Shown here: positions 1-8,034 of the stretch, piece by piece
How positions within the stretch are numbered: position 1 is the first letter of the stretch
Layout: every line of letters starts with the position of its first letter
NCBI GenBank assembly: GCA_964570625.1
Contig: CAZMYW010000019.1
Location: forward strand, 1-64,000
Direction: 5' to 3'
Source of the DNA: JBFLXB01 sp964570625
GTDB lineage: Bacteria > Nitrospirota > Nitrospiria > 2-01-FULL-66-17
DNA length: 64,000 nt
Translations under genes and position numbers: made by a program
Notes under the pieces: generated by a model
Database searches by the model: none
What the model was told of the DNA's origin: nothing
What the model saw: the letters and a program-made list of their open reading frames with translations, nothing else

Positions 1-1304
1 ACCATCCCCGAGGCCGCGGCCCTCTCGGCATTTCGAGACGGCATCACGCAGCGTGCAAATCCCAACGCCGCGGCCTCGCGAAGGCGGATGTCCGCCTGAG
101 CCACCGCCCGGATCTCGCCCGCGAGGCCGATTTCTCCGAAAATCACGGTCTTGGGGTCGATCGCGCGGTCGGTCCAGCTCGAGGCCACCGCCGCCGCCAC
201 CGCCAGATCGGCCGCGGGTTCATCGAGCGCCAGACCGCCAGCCACGTTCACGAACACGTCCTGCCCGCCCACTCCCAATCCCACTCGCTTTTCCAGTACG
301 GCCAGCAACAATCCCAGTCGAGCCGGGTCGATGCCGTTGGCTGTTCGCCGGGGAGTTCCCGAGACCGGGTGCGTCACCAGGGCCTGCAACTCCACCAAAA
401 TGGGCCGCGTTCCCTCGGCGCTAGCCAGAATCGCAGAACCGGACGTACCGTGCGAGCGCTCGGAGAGAAAGAGTTCGGACGGATTGGCCACTTCGGCCAA
501 GCCGTATCCTTTCATTTCAAACACGCCGACTTCGTGCGTGGACCCAAACCGGTTTTTCACTGTCCGCAGGATGCGATAGGGGTGGCCTTTCTCTCCCTCG
601 AAGTGCAGGACCGTGTCCACGATGTGCTCGAGCACCCGAGGACCCGCAATCGCACCGTCTTTGGTGACGTGCCCGACCAGAAACGTCGCGGTCCCGGTCT
701 GTTTGGCGAGCACCATCAGGCGGCCGGCCACCTCGCGCACTTGGCCCACGCTCCCCGCCGAGGACTCCAGGGTCTCGCTGCGCAACGTCTGGACGGAATC
801 GACGATCAGGGCGTGGGGCGCGTGAGCGATCACGGCTTCGATGGTGCGGTCGAGCGACGTTTCCGCCAACAGCCACACAGCGTCGCCCGTCGCGCCGATT
901 CGCTCCGCGCGCAGGCGGATTTGCCGAGTGGATTCTTCGCCGGAGACGTACAGGACGCGTTGGCCGGACCGCGCCAGAGAGTCGGCCAGTTGGAGCAACA
1001 ATGTGGACTTACCGATACCGGGATCGCCGCCGATCAAGGTGACCGAACCAGCCACCAAGCCGCCGCCCAACACGCGATCCAACTCTCCGATCCCGGTTGG
1101 AAGTCTGGCCTCGGCGAGATCGAGGGGCACGTCGGCTAACCGAACCGGCGCCGTGGAGGTCCCGCCGGGGCGGGACATCACGGTCCCGGCGATCGGTTCC
1201 TCGACCAGGCTGTTCCAGGTGCCGCACTCGGCACACCGCCCGAGCCACTTGGGATGCTGCCCCCCGCACGACTGGCAGACGAACACCGTCCGGGCCTTCG
1301 GCAT
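1..1304 (-). CDS. radA: DNA repair protein RadA (Sms), 3' end cut by window edge
   Basis: RadA is a RecA-like ATPase that promotes branch migration during recombinational repair in the cytoplasm. About 434 codons are visible and the C-terminal tail lies beyond position 1. The N-terminus has a four-cysteine zinc finger (C10, C13, C24, C27), a Walker A GDPGIGKST near residues 93-101, and the RadA-specific KNRFG motif near residue 250, followed by a Lon-like C-terminal domain. It starts 53 bases after the clpB stop and is probably the last gene of the hsp20-hspR-clpB operon, which would place it under heat-shock control. The ATG at 1304 is chosen because the zinc finger begins directly after it; no strong ribosome binding site is seen. 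Confidence 0.95.
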   Translation of the reverse strand, partial: MPKARTVFVCQSCGGQHPKWLGRCAECGTWNSLVEEPIAGTVMSRPGGTSTAPVRLADVPLDLAEARLPTGIGELDRVLGGGLVAGSVTLIGGDPGIGKSTLLLQLADSLARSGQRVLYVSGEESTRQIRLRAERIGATGDAVWLLAETSLDRTIEAVIAHAPHALIVDSVQTLRSETLESSAGSVGQVREVAGRLMVLAKQTGTATFLVGHVTKDGAIAGPRVLEHIVDTVLHFEGEKGHPYRILRTVKNRFGSTHEVGVFEMKGYGLAEVANPSELFLSERSHGTSGSAILASAEGTRPILVELQALVTHPVSGTPRRTANGIDPARLGLLLAVLEKRVGLGVGGQDVFVNVAGGLALDEPAADLAVAAAVASSWTDRAIDPKTVIFGEIGLAGEIRAVAQADIRLREAAALGFARCVMPSRNAERAAASGM

Positions 1305-1357
1305 GCCCCGATCATAGCGGCCGATCACGCCAAAAATCAACGATTCGGGGAGGGGGA

Positions 1358-3958
1358 TTATGAGGCGGGCTGTGTCACGCCCGTCTTTTCAAACACCAAT
1401 CCGCCCTCGCGAATGTCGACGCGGATCACGTCTCCATCCCGGACCTCACCCGCCAACAACTTCAGCGACAACGGATTCAACAGGTCGCGCTGGATCACGC
1501 GCTTGAGCGGCCGGGCGCCGTAGACCGGGTCATACCCCTCCATCGCTAGGACCGCTTTTGCCGCGTCGGTGAGACCGAGCCGGATGTGCCGATCGTCGAG
1601 GCGCTTCGCAACCGCTGCCAGCTGGATATCCACGATTTCCCCGATCTGCTCGGCTCGCAGCGGGTGGAAGATGATGATGTCGTCGACCCGATTCAGAAAC
1701 TCGGGACGAAACTGGGCGCGCAGGGCCGCCATGACCTGGGTACGCATGTCCGTCTCATCGTGAGCCAGGTCCTGGATAAATTGGCTGCCGGCGTTGGAGG
1801 TCATGATCACGGCGGTGTTCTTGAAGTCCACCGTGCGCCCCTGCCCGTCGGTGAGTCGGCCGTCGTCCAGGAGTTGAAGCAACACGTTGAACACATCCGG
1901 GTGCGCCTTTTCGATTTCGTCCAAGAGGAGCACGGCGTAGGGACGTCGTCTCACCGCTTCGGTGAGTTGGCCGCCTTCTTCATACCCGACATATCCCGGA
2001 GGCGCGCCGATCAAACGCGACACCGCGTGTTTTTCCATATACTCGGACATGTCGATCCGGATCAGCGCCTGCTCCTGGTCGAACAGAAACTGCGCCAGCG
2101 TCTTGGCGAGTTCGGTTTTACCCACGCCCGTCGGGCCGAGAAAAATGAACGACCCCATCGGCCGATTGGGATCCGCGATCCCGGATCGAGCTCGCCGAAT
2201 CGCATTGGACACCGCGACCACCGCCTCGTCCTGCCCGATCACGCGCTCGCGCAGGCGCTCTTCCATGTGCACGAGCTTCTGGATTTCTCCTTCCATCAGA
2301 CGCGACACGGGGATGCCGGTCCATTTCGCCACGATCTCCGCGATGTCCTCTTCGTCCACTTCCTCCTTCAGCAGGCGCGTGGTGGCGTGAACGTCCTTCA
2401 GACGGAGTTGTTCGGCCTCCAGTCGCTTGTTGAGTTCGATCAACCGACCGTACCGCAGCTCGGCGGCGCGACCGAGATCCCCGGCGCGCTCCGCACGCTC
2501 GGCGTCTTCTATCGCCTTCTCGATGTCCGCCTTGATCGCGCGGAGCGTGCCGATCGCGGCCTTCTCGGTCTGCCACTGGGCGGTCAATCGCTTCTTTCCC
2601 TCGCCAAGCTCCGCCAACTCTTTTTCGATCCGTTCCAGTCGCGCGCGCGACGCGTCGTCTCGTTCCTTTTTCACCGCTTCACGTTCGATCTCGAGCTGAC
2701 GCATCTTGCGCTCGACTTCATCCAACTCGGTCGGCAGACTGTCGATCTCAATGCGAAGGCGCGACGCAGCTTCGTCGATCAGATCGATGGCCTTATCCGG
2801 CAAGAACCGATCGGTGATATACCGGTTCGACATGATGGCCGCGGAGACCAGGGCCGCATCGCGAATACGAACGCCGTGATGGATCTCATAACGCCCTTTC
2901 AGACCCCGCAGGATCGAGATCGTGGTCTCCACGCTCGGCTCGGTCACGACCACCGGCTGGAAGCGCCGCTCTAAAGCCGGGTCCTTTTCGATGTGTTTGC
3001 GGTACTCGTCGAGCGTCGTCGCGCCGACGCATCGCAGCTCTCCACGCGCCAACGCGGGTTTGAGCATGTTCGACGCATCCATCGCTCCCTCCGCGGCGCC
3101 CGTGCCCACCAGCGTGTGCAGTTCGTCGATGAACAGGATGATGTCGCCTTCAGCAGCCGTCACCTCCTTGAGTACGGCCTTGAGCCGATCCTCGAACTCG
3201 CCGCGATATTTGGCCCCGGCGATCAACGCGCCCATGTCCAAGCTCATGACCCGTTTGTTTTTCAGGCCTTCCGGTACGTCGCCGTGCGCGATGCGCTGGG
3301 CCAGGCCCTCGGCAATCGCGGTTTTGCCCACGCCAGGTTCGCCGATCAGCACGGGGTTGTTCTTGCTCCGCCGCGACAGCACCTGGATCACGCGGCGGAT
3401 CTCTTCATCGCGCCCGATCACGGGATCCAGCTTCCCCTTGCGCGCGAGGTCGGTGAGGTCGCGGCTATACCGCGTGAGGGCTTGATACTTATCTTCGGGA
3501 TTCTGGTCGGTCACCCGCTGGGTGCCGCGGATTTCGGTCAACGCGGCCAGGAGCCGGTCCCGGGTGACTCCAGCGGTTTTGAACACCGTTCCGATCGTTC
3601 CCCCGACGTCGAGGAGCACCATCAGCAAATGTTCCGCACTGACGTACTCGTCTTTGAGACGCTCGGCTTCCTGTTCGGCCTTGGTGACGGTCTCTTGAAG
3701 ACGTGGGGCGGCGAACACCTGCGCCCCGCCTCCCGTGACCTTGGGGAGACGATCGAGCGCGTGCTCTAGGTCCTGACGAACCCGCCCCACATCCACCCCG
3801 ATCTTCTTCAACAGGGGAGGGACCACACCGTCGTCTTGCGTCACGAGCGCCCACCCCAGGTGCTCGGCGTCCACTTGCTGGTGGCCCCGGCTCTCAGCGC
3901 TCCGCTGAGCCGCTTGCAGGGCTTCCTGCGCTTTGACAGTCAGTCGATCGAGTCTCAT
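1358..3958 (-). CDS. clpB: ATP-dependent disaggregase ClpB
   Basis: ClpB is a hexameric AAA+ chaperone that works with DnaK to pull proteins out of aggregates. The 866 residues match the usual family length. The order is an N-terminal Clp_N repeat domain (about 1-145), NBD1 with Walker A GEPGVGKTA near residue 206, the long coiled-coil middle domain (about 400-530), and NBD2 with GPTGVGKTE near residue 605, ending in the ClpB small D2 domain. The coiled-coil middle domain separates it from ClpA and ClpC. It lies 49 bases after hspR, in the same direction, which fits HspR-controlled heat-shock expression. Confidence 0.98.
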   Translation of the reverse strand: MRLDRLTVKAQEALQAAQRSAESRGHQQVDAEHLGWALVTQDDGVVPPLLKKIGVDVGRVRQDLEHALDRLPKVTGGGAQVFAAPRLQETVTKAEQEAERLKDEYVSAEHLLMVLLDVGGTIGTVFKTAGVTRDRLLAALTEIRGTQRVTDQNPEDKYQALTRYSRDLTDLARKGKLDPVIGRDEEIRRVIQVLSRRSKNNPVLIGEPGVGKTAIAEGLAQRIAHGDVPEGLKNKRVMSLDMGALIAGAKYRGEFEDRLKAVLKEVTAAEGDIILFIDELHTLVGTGAAEGAMDASNMLKPALARGELRCVGATTLDEYRKHIEKDPALERRFQPVVVTEPSVETTISILRGLKGRYEIHHGVRIRDAALVSAAIMSNRYITDRFLPDKAIDLIDEAASRLRIEIDSLPTELDEVERKMRQLEIEREAVKKERDDASRARLERIEKELAELGEGKKRLTAQWQTEKAAIGTLRAIKADIEKAIEDAERAERAGDLGRAAELRYGRLIELNKRLEAEQLRLKDVHATTRLLKEEVDEEDIAEIVAKWTGIPVSRLMEGEIQKLVHMEERLRERVIGQDEAVVAVSNAIRRARSGIADPNRPMGSFIFLGPTGVGKTELAKTLAQFLFDQEQALIRIDMSEYMEKHAVSRLIGAPPGYVGYEEGGQLTEAVRRRPYAVLLLDEIEKAHPDVFNVLLQLLDDGRLTDGQGRTVDFKNTAVIMTSNAGSQFIQDLAHDETDMRTQVMAALRAQFRPEFLNRVDDIIIFHPLRAEQIGEIVDIQLAAVAKRLDDRHIRLGLTDAAKAVLAMEGYDPVYGARPLKRVIQRDLLNPLSLKLLAGEVRDGDVIRVDIREGGLVFEKTGVTQPAS

Positions 3959-4006
3959 AGTCAGACGGCTTTCTCGTGGTGAGTTGTCGCGTTGGCGGCA
4001 CCCATC

Positions 4007-4396
4007 TCAGCCCCGGCGGATCGGCACCGTGATGGCGCGCTCGGCAGGATGCGGTGCGGCATCGAGAGGTTCGTGGCGCATGGCCAACTCGCGCTCCACC
4101 CGTGCAGACCACTCCTGCATCCACCGTCGCACCACACCTTCGACCTCGCGGATGTTGTCCTCCAACTCCAGAATCTTGGCCACCCCCGCAAGATTGACCC
4201 CTTCGTTTCGGGTCAAGTGCACGATCAATTTCACCCGTTCCACATCCCGTTCTGAATACAGTCTGGTCTTGCCTTGGCTGCGGGACGGCTTGAGAAGCCC
4301 CTGGCGCTCATACTGACGCAGGGTTTGCGGATGCACCGCGGCGATCGCAGCCACGCCTCCGATATGGTAGGTCGGTCGGGTCGGGTCGTCGGTCAT
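4007..4396 (-). CDS. hspR: MerR-family heat-shock repressor HspR
   Basis: This 129-residue protein has an N-terminal MerR winged helix (about residues 9-80) with the HspR-like stretch beginning HPQTLRQYERQGLLKP, followed by a helical dimerisation region. HspR-type proteins repress chaperone operons and release DNA on heat shock. The gene sits between hsp20 (18 bases upstream) and clpB (49 bases downstream), the classic autoregulated arrangement. There is no cysteine-rich metal site, so a metal-sensing MerR is unlikely. The family's CTTGAGT-N7-ACTCAAG operator is not present intact; only a CTTGAAC half-site is seen near the operon promoter. Confidence 0.88.
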   Translation of the reverse strand: MTDDPTRPTYHIGGVAAIAAVHPQTLRQYERQGLLKPSRSQGKTRLYSERDVERVKLIVHLTRNEGVNLAGVAKILELEDNIREVEGVVRRWMQEWSARVERELAMRHEPLDAAPHPAERAITVPIRRG

Positions 4397-4414
4397 CGCG
4401 TCATGACACCCCGA

Positions 4415-4867
4415 TCATTTCACTTCGACGGCGATGGCCCGGCTCGTACCCTGTGATCGCTTCGGCATCCGCACTTCAAGAATGCCGTCTTTCAACCGCG
4501 CCTGCACGTGTTCTTGCTGAATCGTCGACGGCAAGGTGAATGACCGACTAAAACTCCCATAGGCCCGTTCGATCCGGAAGTAGTGCTCTTTCTTGAGAGT
4601 ATTTTCGAATGTTCGTTCCCCTCTGAGCGTGAGTACGTTGTCCCGGATCTGCAGCTCAACGTTCTCCAAATCCACCCCAGGAACCTCCGCCAGCAACACG
4701 ATGTCCGTCTCCGTCTCCAGGATGTCGACGGAGGGGCTCCACTGAGACGGCCGCTCCTCTCCGTGTTTGACGGTCCCGCGGGCCAGCGACTCTTCGAAAA
4801 GCCGATTCATCCGGTCCTGGAGCGACAGCAGGTCTTTAAATGGTTCCCAGCGCATCGTGGTCTCCAC
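4415..4867 (-). CDS. Small heat-shock protein, Hsp20/alpha-crystallin family
   Basis: This is a 150-residue ATP-independent holdase that keeps unfolding cytoplasmic proteins in a refoldable state. The alpha-crystallin domain covers about residues 45-140; a basic tail rich in K and R follows. The N-terminal DLLSLQDRMNRLFEE stretch is typical of class A bacterial Hsp20. It is the first gene of the hsp20-hspR-clpB-radA operon and lies just downstream of a good sigma-70-type promoter at 4904-4932, so it is probably the most abundant product of the operon. Confidence 0.95.
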   Translation of the reverse strand: METTMRWEPFKDLLSLQDRMNRLFEESLARGTVKHGEERPSQWSPSVDILETETDIVLLAEVPGVDLENVELQIRDNVLTLRGERTFENTLKKEHYFRIERAYGSFSRSFTLPSTIQQEHVQARLKDGILEVRMPKRSQGTSRAIAVEVK

Positions 4868-4903
4868 GTGGAAATGACGACTAAGATAATCTCACTGAAA
4901 ACA

Positions 4904-4932
4904 GTTATATAAAATGATCGATCCCACGTCAA
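4904..4932 (-). promoter_or_regulatory. Promoter of the hsp20-hspR-clpB operon
   Basis: On the minus strand, TTGACG (4932-4927) and TATAAC (4909-4904) are separated by 17 bases, a near-consensus sigma-70 promoter with its start predicted near 4897. The upstream CTTGAAC resembles one arm of an HspR operator and abuts the -35 box. The second arm is missing or diverged, so HspR binding here is only suggested. Confidence 0.7.
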
Positions 4933-4962
4933 GTTCAAGAGACTGGAGGGAATTCGAGGATT

Positions 4963-4990
4963 TTGACGGCTGTCCCAACCCTGTGATACC
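4963..4990 (+). promoter_or_regulatory. Probable promoter of the lytic transglycosylase gene
   Basis: TTGACG (4963-4968), 16 bases, then GATACC (4985-4990) preceded by TGT as in extended -10 promoters. The predicted start near 4997 lies only about four bases before the ATG at 5001, so the mRNA would be almost leaderless. The -10 box is weak (3 of 6), so the call is moderate. Confidence 0.45.
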
Positions 4991-5000
4991 TTCTAACCCG

Positions 5001-5684
5001 ATGCGCTACCGGATGATCACAGGGGCCCTGGCCGCACTGGCTGTGACCGGCCTCGCCCTACCGAGCGAAAGTCTGGCCGAGATTTTCCGGTACCTGGCCC
5101 CGGACGGCTCGGCCCACTACTCCAACGTTCCGGTTGAGGGGGGGTATCGTCCGTATACGATCCGATCAGACGTCGGATTTTCGAGGCTAGGATCAATCTC
5201 TACCCGCGATCGAAGCCGCTACTACCGGATGATCGACGACACCGCCCTCAAGTATCAATTGGACCCGGCGTTGATTCGGGCCGTGGTGAAGGCAGAATCG
5301 GACTATGATCCCAAAGCGGTGTCATCGGCCGGAGCCCTCGGCTTGATGCAACTCATGCCGGGAACTGCCCAAGACCTCGCGGTGAAAAATCCGTTCGATC
5401 CGGAAGAAAACGTGCGAGGCGGGGTACAGTACCTTCGCTACTTACTCGATCGATTCAACGGCGACACGTCGTTGGCCCTTGCCGCATATCACGCGGGCGA
5501 GCAGAACGTAGATCGGCACAACGGCATCCCCCCGATCGAAGCCACCCGCACGTACGTCAAGCGCGTCCTCAAGTTCCACAAAGGGTATCTGCGGACCATG
5601 CCCGCCGGAAATGCGGCGATCTATCGAATCCAGTCCGGAGACGCCTTGCACTACACCACGACCCCGCCCAACTCGACTCGGTAA
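5001..5684 (+). CDS. Secreted lytic transglycosylase (SLT domain) with DUF4124-like N-terminus
   Basis: This enzyme should cleave peptidoglycan glycan strands in the periplasm, forming 1,6-anhydromuramyl products. The protein from ATG 5001 is 227 residues: a signal peptide, a short DUF4124-like segment (about 30-60, with YSNVPVEGGY), and an SLT domain (about 80-200) carrying the catalytic-Glu motif AESDYDPKAVS, then GALGLMQLMPGTA and the AYHAGE loop. The frame is open 29 codons further upstream, but the signal peptide begins at 5001 and the putative promoter overlaps the longer version. It is convergent with nadB, 51 bases away. Confidence 0.92.
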   Translation: MRYRMITGALAALAVTGLALPSESLAEIFRYLAPDGSAHYSNVPVEGGYRPYTIRSDVGFSRLGSISTRDRSRYYRMIDDTALKYQLDPALIRAVVKAESDYDPKAVSSAGALGLMQLMPGTAQDLAVKNPFDPEENVRGGVQYLRYLLDRFNGDTSLALAAYHAGEQNVDRHNGIPPIEATRTYVKRVLKFHKGYLRTMPAGNAAIYRIQSGDALHYTTTPPNSTR

Positions 5685-5734
5685 CGCAACGGGCGTGACC
5701 GCCCGCGCCAGGCCGAGACGCCGTGTTCGTCCTC

Positions 5735-7318
5735 TCAGCGCTTACTCACCACGCGTCGGCGGCTTTCTTCGGTCTGGTCCGTTTGGACCGTGACATGCCG
5801 CCGCCAGTGCAGCCCCTTCTTCGGGTGGTCCCGTCGGAAGTGACACCCCACGCTGCCCCGGCGCTCCAACGCCGCCTTCGCCACCACCTTCGCCACCAGA
5901 AGGAGGTTTTGCACCTCGACCCCGACTCGGGACGTGAAGATGGCCCGCTCCAGCCAGCCGATTCGACCCAATCCCTGGAGGGCGCGACGAATCGACGAGG
6001 CGGAGCGCTCAATGCCGACGCCTTCCCACATCAGACGACGAATGGTCGTCCGAATCGCGTTGAGCCTCGTGGTATCCGGAACGGCCCGGGTTGCGCTGGG
6101 TACGGGGGGAGACATACGCTGCGCCTTCGGGAGACGCACACCGGCGGACGCCACGGCTCCAGTCCGCGCCCCGAACACCAACCCTTCGAGCAACGAGTTG
6201 CTCGCGAGGCGATTGGCTCCGTGCACCCCGGTACATGCGGTCTCACCCACCGCGAATAAGCCGGGCAGACTGGTCGCCCCATTGGTATCGGTTCTGATCC
6301 CCCCGATCATGAAATGAGCAGCCGGCGCCACCGGGATCGGCGTCGTGGCGATGTCCACGCCGTACCGTCGGCACGTCTTGGCAATCAACGGGAACCGCTC
6401 CCACAACCATCGGCGCGGCAGGGCGGTGACGTCCAGCAGCACGTGATCGTCACCGGATGTGGTCATCTCCTCCCAGATAGCTCTTGCGACCACGTCGCGG
6501 GGCGCGAGTTCCCGCCGCGCATCGTACCGTCCCATAAACGCCTCTCCGGACCTATTGCGCAGGATGGCGCCCTCCCCTCGCATCGCTTCCGAGAGGAGAA
6601 ACGCCGGGGCGCCGGGCACCGCTAACGCGGTGGGATGAAACTGAACGAACTCGAGATCTTCCAGCACGGCGCCGGCCCGGTACGCCATCGCCACGCCATC
6701 GCCGGTCGCCACCGCAGGGTTGGTCGTCCGCGAATACGCCTGGCCGACCCCGCCGGTCGCGAGGATCACGGCGCCGGCCCGAACGAGTCGCACGCGGCCG
6801 CGGTCCAACACCCACACGCCGGTGCAACGCCCGTCTTCCATACACAGGTCAACCGAAAAGACGCCCGCCGCCATGATAATTCGGCGGTGGGATTCGACCA
6901 AGCGGGCCAACACCGTGGTCATCTCCAAGCCGATACGATCTCCTCCGGCCCTGAGAATCCGCCGCCGCGTGTGCGCCCCCTCGTGCGCTTTCGCAAATCC
7001 ACGGCCCGCGCGATCGAAGCGCACGCCCCAGCGGATCAACTCGCGTACGCGTCGCGGCCCTTCGTCCACCAGAATCCGAACCGCTTCCGGCCGGCACAGA
7101 CCGCGGCCGGTCTGTATCGTGTCGGCAAAATGCGCGTCGCGCTCCTCGCGGCCCTCCAGCGCCACCGCGATACCGCCTTGTGCGTAGGCGCTGTTGCTCT
7201 TGTTGCCCCGTTCCTTGTTCATCAGGACCACCCGGTGCGTCCGCGCGGCCTCGATCGCCGCCCGGAGACCGGCGACACCTCCGCCCACGATCAACACATC
7301 GGTTGACGACGGCAACAC
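5735..7318 (-). CDS. nadB: L-aspartate oxidase
   Basis: NadB oxidises L-aspartate to iminoaspartate with FAD, the first step of de novo NAD synthesis; QuinA (NadA) would use the product. The 527-residue protein has the FAD dinucleotide-binding motif VGGGVAGL near residue 11, the NSAYAQGGIA segment, the HPTAL motif of the flavoprotein family, and the GEXXCTGVHGANRLASNSLLE stretch of the succinate dehydrogenase/NadB family (residues about 365-385). It starts 12 bases after a lipoprotein gene and is probably cotranscribed with it. nadA and nadC are not in the window. Confidence 0.96.
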   Translation of the reverse strand: MLPSSTDVLIVGGGVAGLRAAIEAARTHRVVLMNKERGNKSNSAYAQGGIAVALEGREERDAHFADTIQTGRGLCRPEAVRILVDEGPRRVRELIRWGVRFDRAGRGFAKAHEGAHTRRRILRAGGDRIGLEMTTVLARLVESHRRIIMAAGVFSVDLCMEDGRCTGVWVLDRGRVRLVRAGAVILATGGVGQAYSRTTNPAVATGDGVAMAYRAGAVLEDLEFVQFHPTALAVPGAPAFLLSEAMRGEGAILRNRSGEAFMGRYDARRELAPRDVVARAIWEEMTTSGDDHVLLDVTALPRRWLWERFPLIAKTCRRYGVDIATTPIPVAPAAHFMIGGIRTDTNGATSLPGLFAVGETACTGVHGANRLASNSLLEGLVFGARTGAVASAGVRLPKAQRMSPPVPSATRAVPDTTRLNAIRTTIRRLMWEGVGIERSASSIRRALQGLGRIGWLERAIFTSRVGVEVQNLLLVAKVVAKAALERRGSVGCHFRRDHPKKGLHWRRHVTVQTDQTEESRRRVVSKR

Positions 7319-7330
7319 GCGAAAGGCGGG

Positions 7331-7795
7331 TCAGAGACGCGCGGGACTGGCGGCGAACGGATTGTCGCCGAGTACCGCGGTGAGCAGGGGACGGATCTCG
7401 GCATCGACCACGAAGCGGGCGGTACCTTGTCGAACGATCGGCTGGTCTGAGGACGCGCGCCACTGGCCGTCCCAATGGAGATACACCGTCGCGGTCTTTC
7501 CCTCGAGATGGACTCGTTCGACCGTGAAGGTCAGTTCAATCTGGCTGAATCGCTCGAAAGCCGCTTCAGCAGATCCCTGGAGAGCGTCCCGTCCGGGAAA
7601 CTGCGCGGCCACGCCGGCCATGAACGCGGGCCGGTCGCGGCGTTCGTAGGCGCGCTCGAGCTCGCCGATCAACGCGTGGACATCACGCACCAACCGTCCG
7701 TCGTCGGACAGCTTGGGGGCGCCGGAACAGGCGGTCAACGCCGTCACGACCAGCAACGCGACCAAGATCCACCTCAAATGAGACATGCGCCGCAT
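7331..7795 (-). CDS. Small secreted lipoprotein, function unknown
   Basis: The protein has an N-terminal hydrophobic stretch and a lipobox LTAC, so it should be lipidated at the cysteine and anchored in the envelope. The mature part (about 130 residues) has an alpha-helical start rich in Arg and Glu, then beta-strand-like segments; an NTF2-like/SnoaL fold is possible but not proven. The frame is open to 7822; the ATG at 7795, directly before a basic signal peptide start, is preferred. It lies just upstream of nadB, but no functional link is evident. Confidence 0.75.
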   Translation of the reverse strand: MRRMSHLRWILVALLVVTALTACSGAPKLSDDGRLVRDVHALIGELERAYERRDRPAFMAGVAAQFPGRDALQGSAEAAFERFSQIELTFTVERVHLEGKTATVYLHWDGQWRASSDQPIVRQGTARFVVDAEIRPLLTAVLGDNPFAASPARL

Positions 7796-7836
7796 TATAG
7801 GAACCCCGCCTGAACTGGTCAAGCCATCTCGTCAGC

Positions 7837-7866
7837 TTGCATTCCAACCGGCAATCGCCCTACAAT
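7837..7866 (+). promoter_or_regulatory. Promoter for the bS22-like gene and metalloprotease
   Basis: TTGCAT (7837-7842), 18 bases, TACAAT (7861-7866). Predicted transcription start is near 7873, giving a leader of about 29 bases before the ATG at 7902. The promoter is divergent from the nadB-lipoprotein operon. Confidence 0.6.
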
Positions 7867-7901
7867 GCCGCTTCACATCGTCACCCACCGCGAGATACTG
7901 C

Positions 7902-7991
7902 ATGTCACGAGTCGTCAAAAAACGCCGTAAGAAGATGCGCAAACACAAATACAAGAAGCTGCTCAAGAAGCTGCGGCATAAGCGCAAGTAG
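7902..7991 (+). CDS. AURKAIP1/COX24-domain mini-protein (bS22-like ribosomal protein)
   Basis: A 29-residue, extremely basic protein (MSRVVKKRRKKMRKHKYKKL and nine more residues). It matches the pattern of bacterial AURKAIP1/COX24-domain proteins, whose actinobacterial member bS22 is a late-recognised small-subunit ribosomal protein. About 19 of 29 residues are Lys or Arg, as expected for rRNA binding. The ATG at 7902 follows a promoter at 7837-7866, and the stop is 43 bases before the metalloprotease start. It is too short for most gene finders. The family assignment is by pattern; ribosome binding is inferred. Confidence 0.8.
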   Translation: MSRVVKKRRKKMRKHKYKKLLKKLRHKRK

Positions 7992-8034
7992 TCGCACCTG
8001 GCGCAGGCTCCAGAAATTTTGGTACCCTGACGGG

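Noticed and set aside
1586..2974. 462-codon open frame opposite clpB
   Set aside because: Antisense shadow of a certain clpB gene; composition follows the GC-rich third positions and no domain is recognisable.
4868..4935. Full HspR operator (CTTGAGT-N7-ACTCAAG) or CIRCE element before hsp20
   Set aside because: Only a CTTGAAC half-site is present; the second arm and CIRCE arms are absent.
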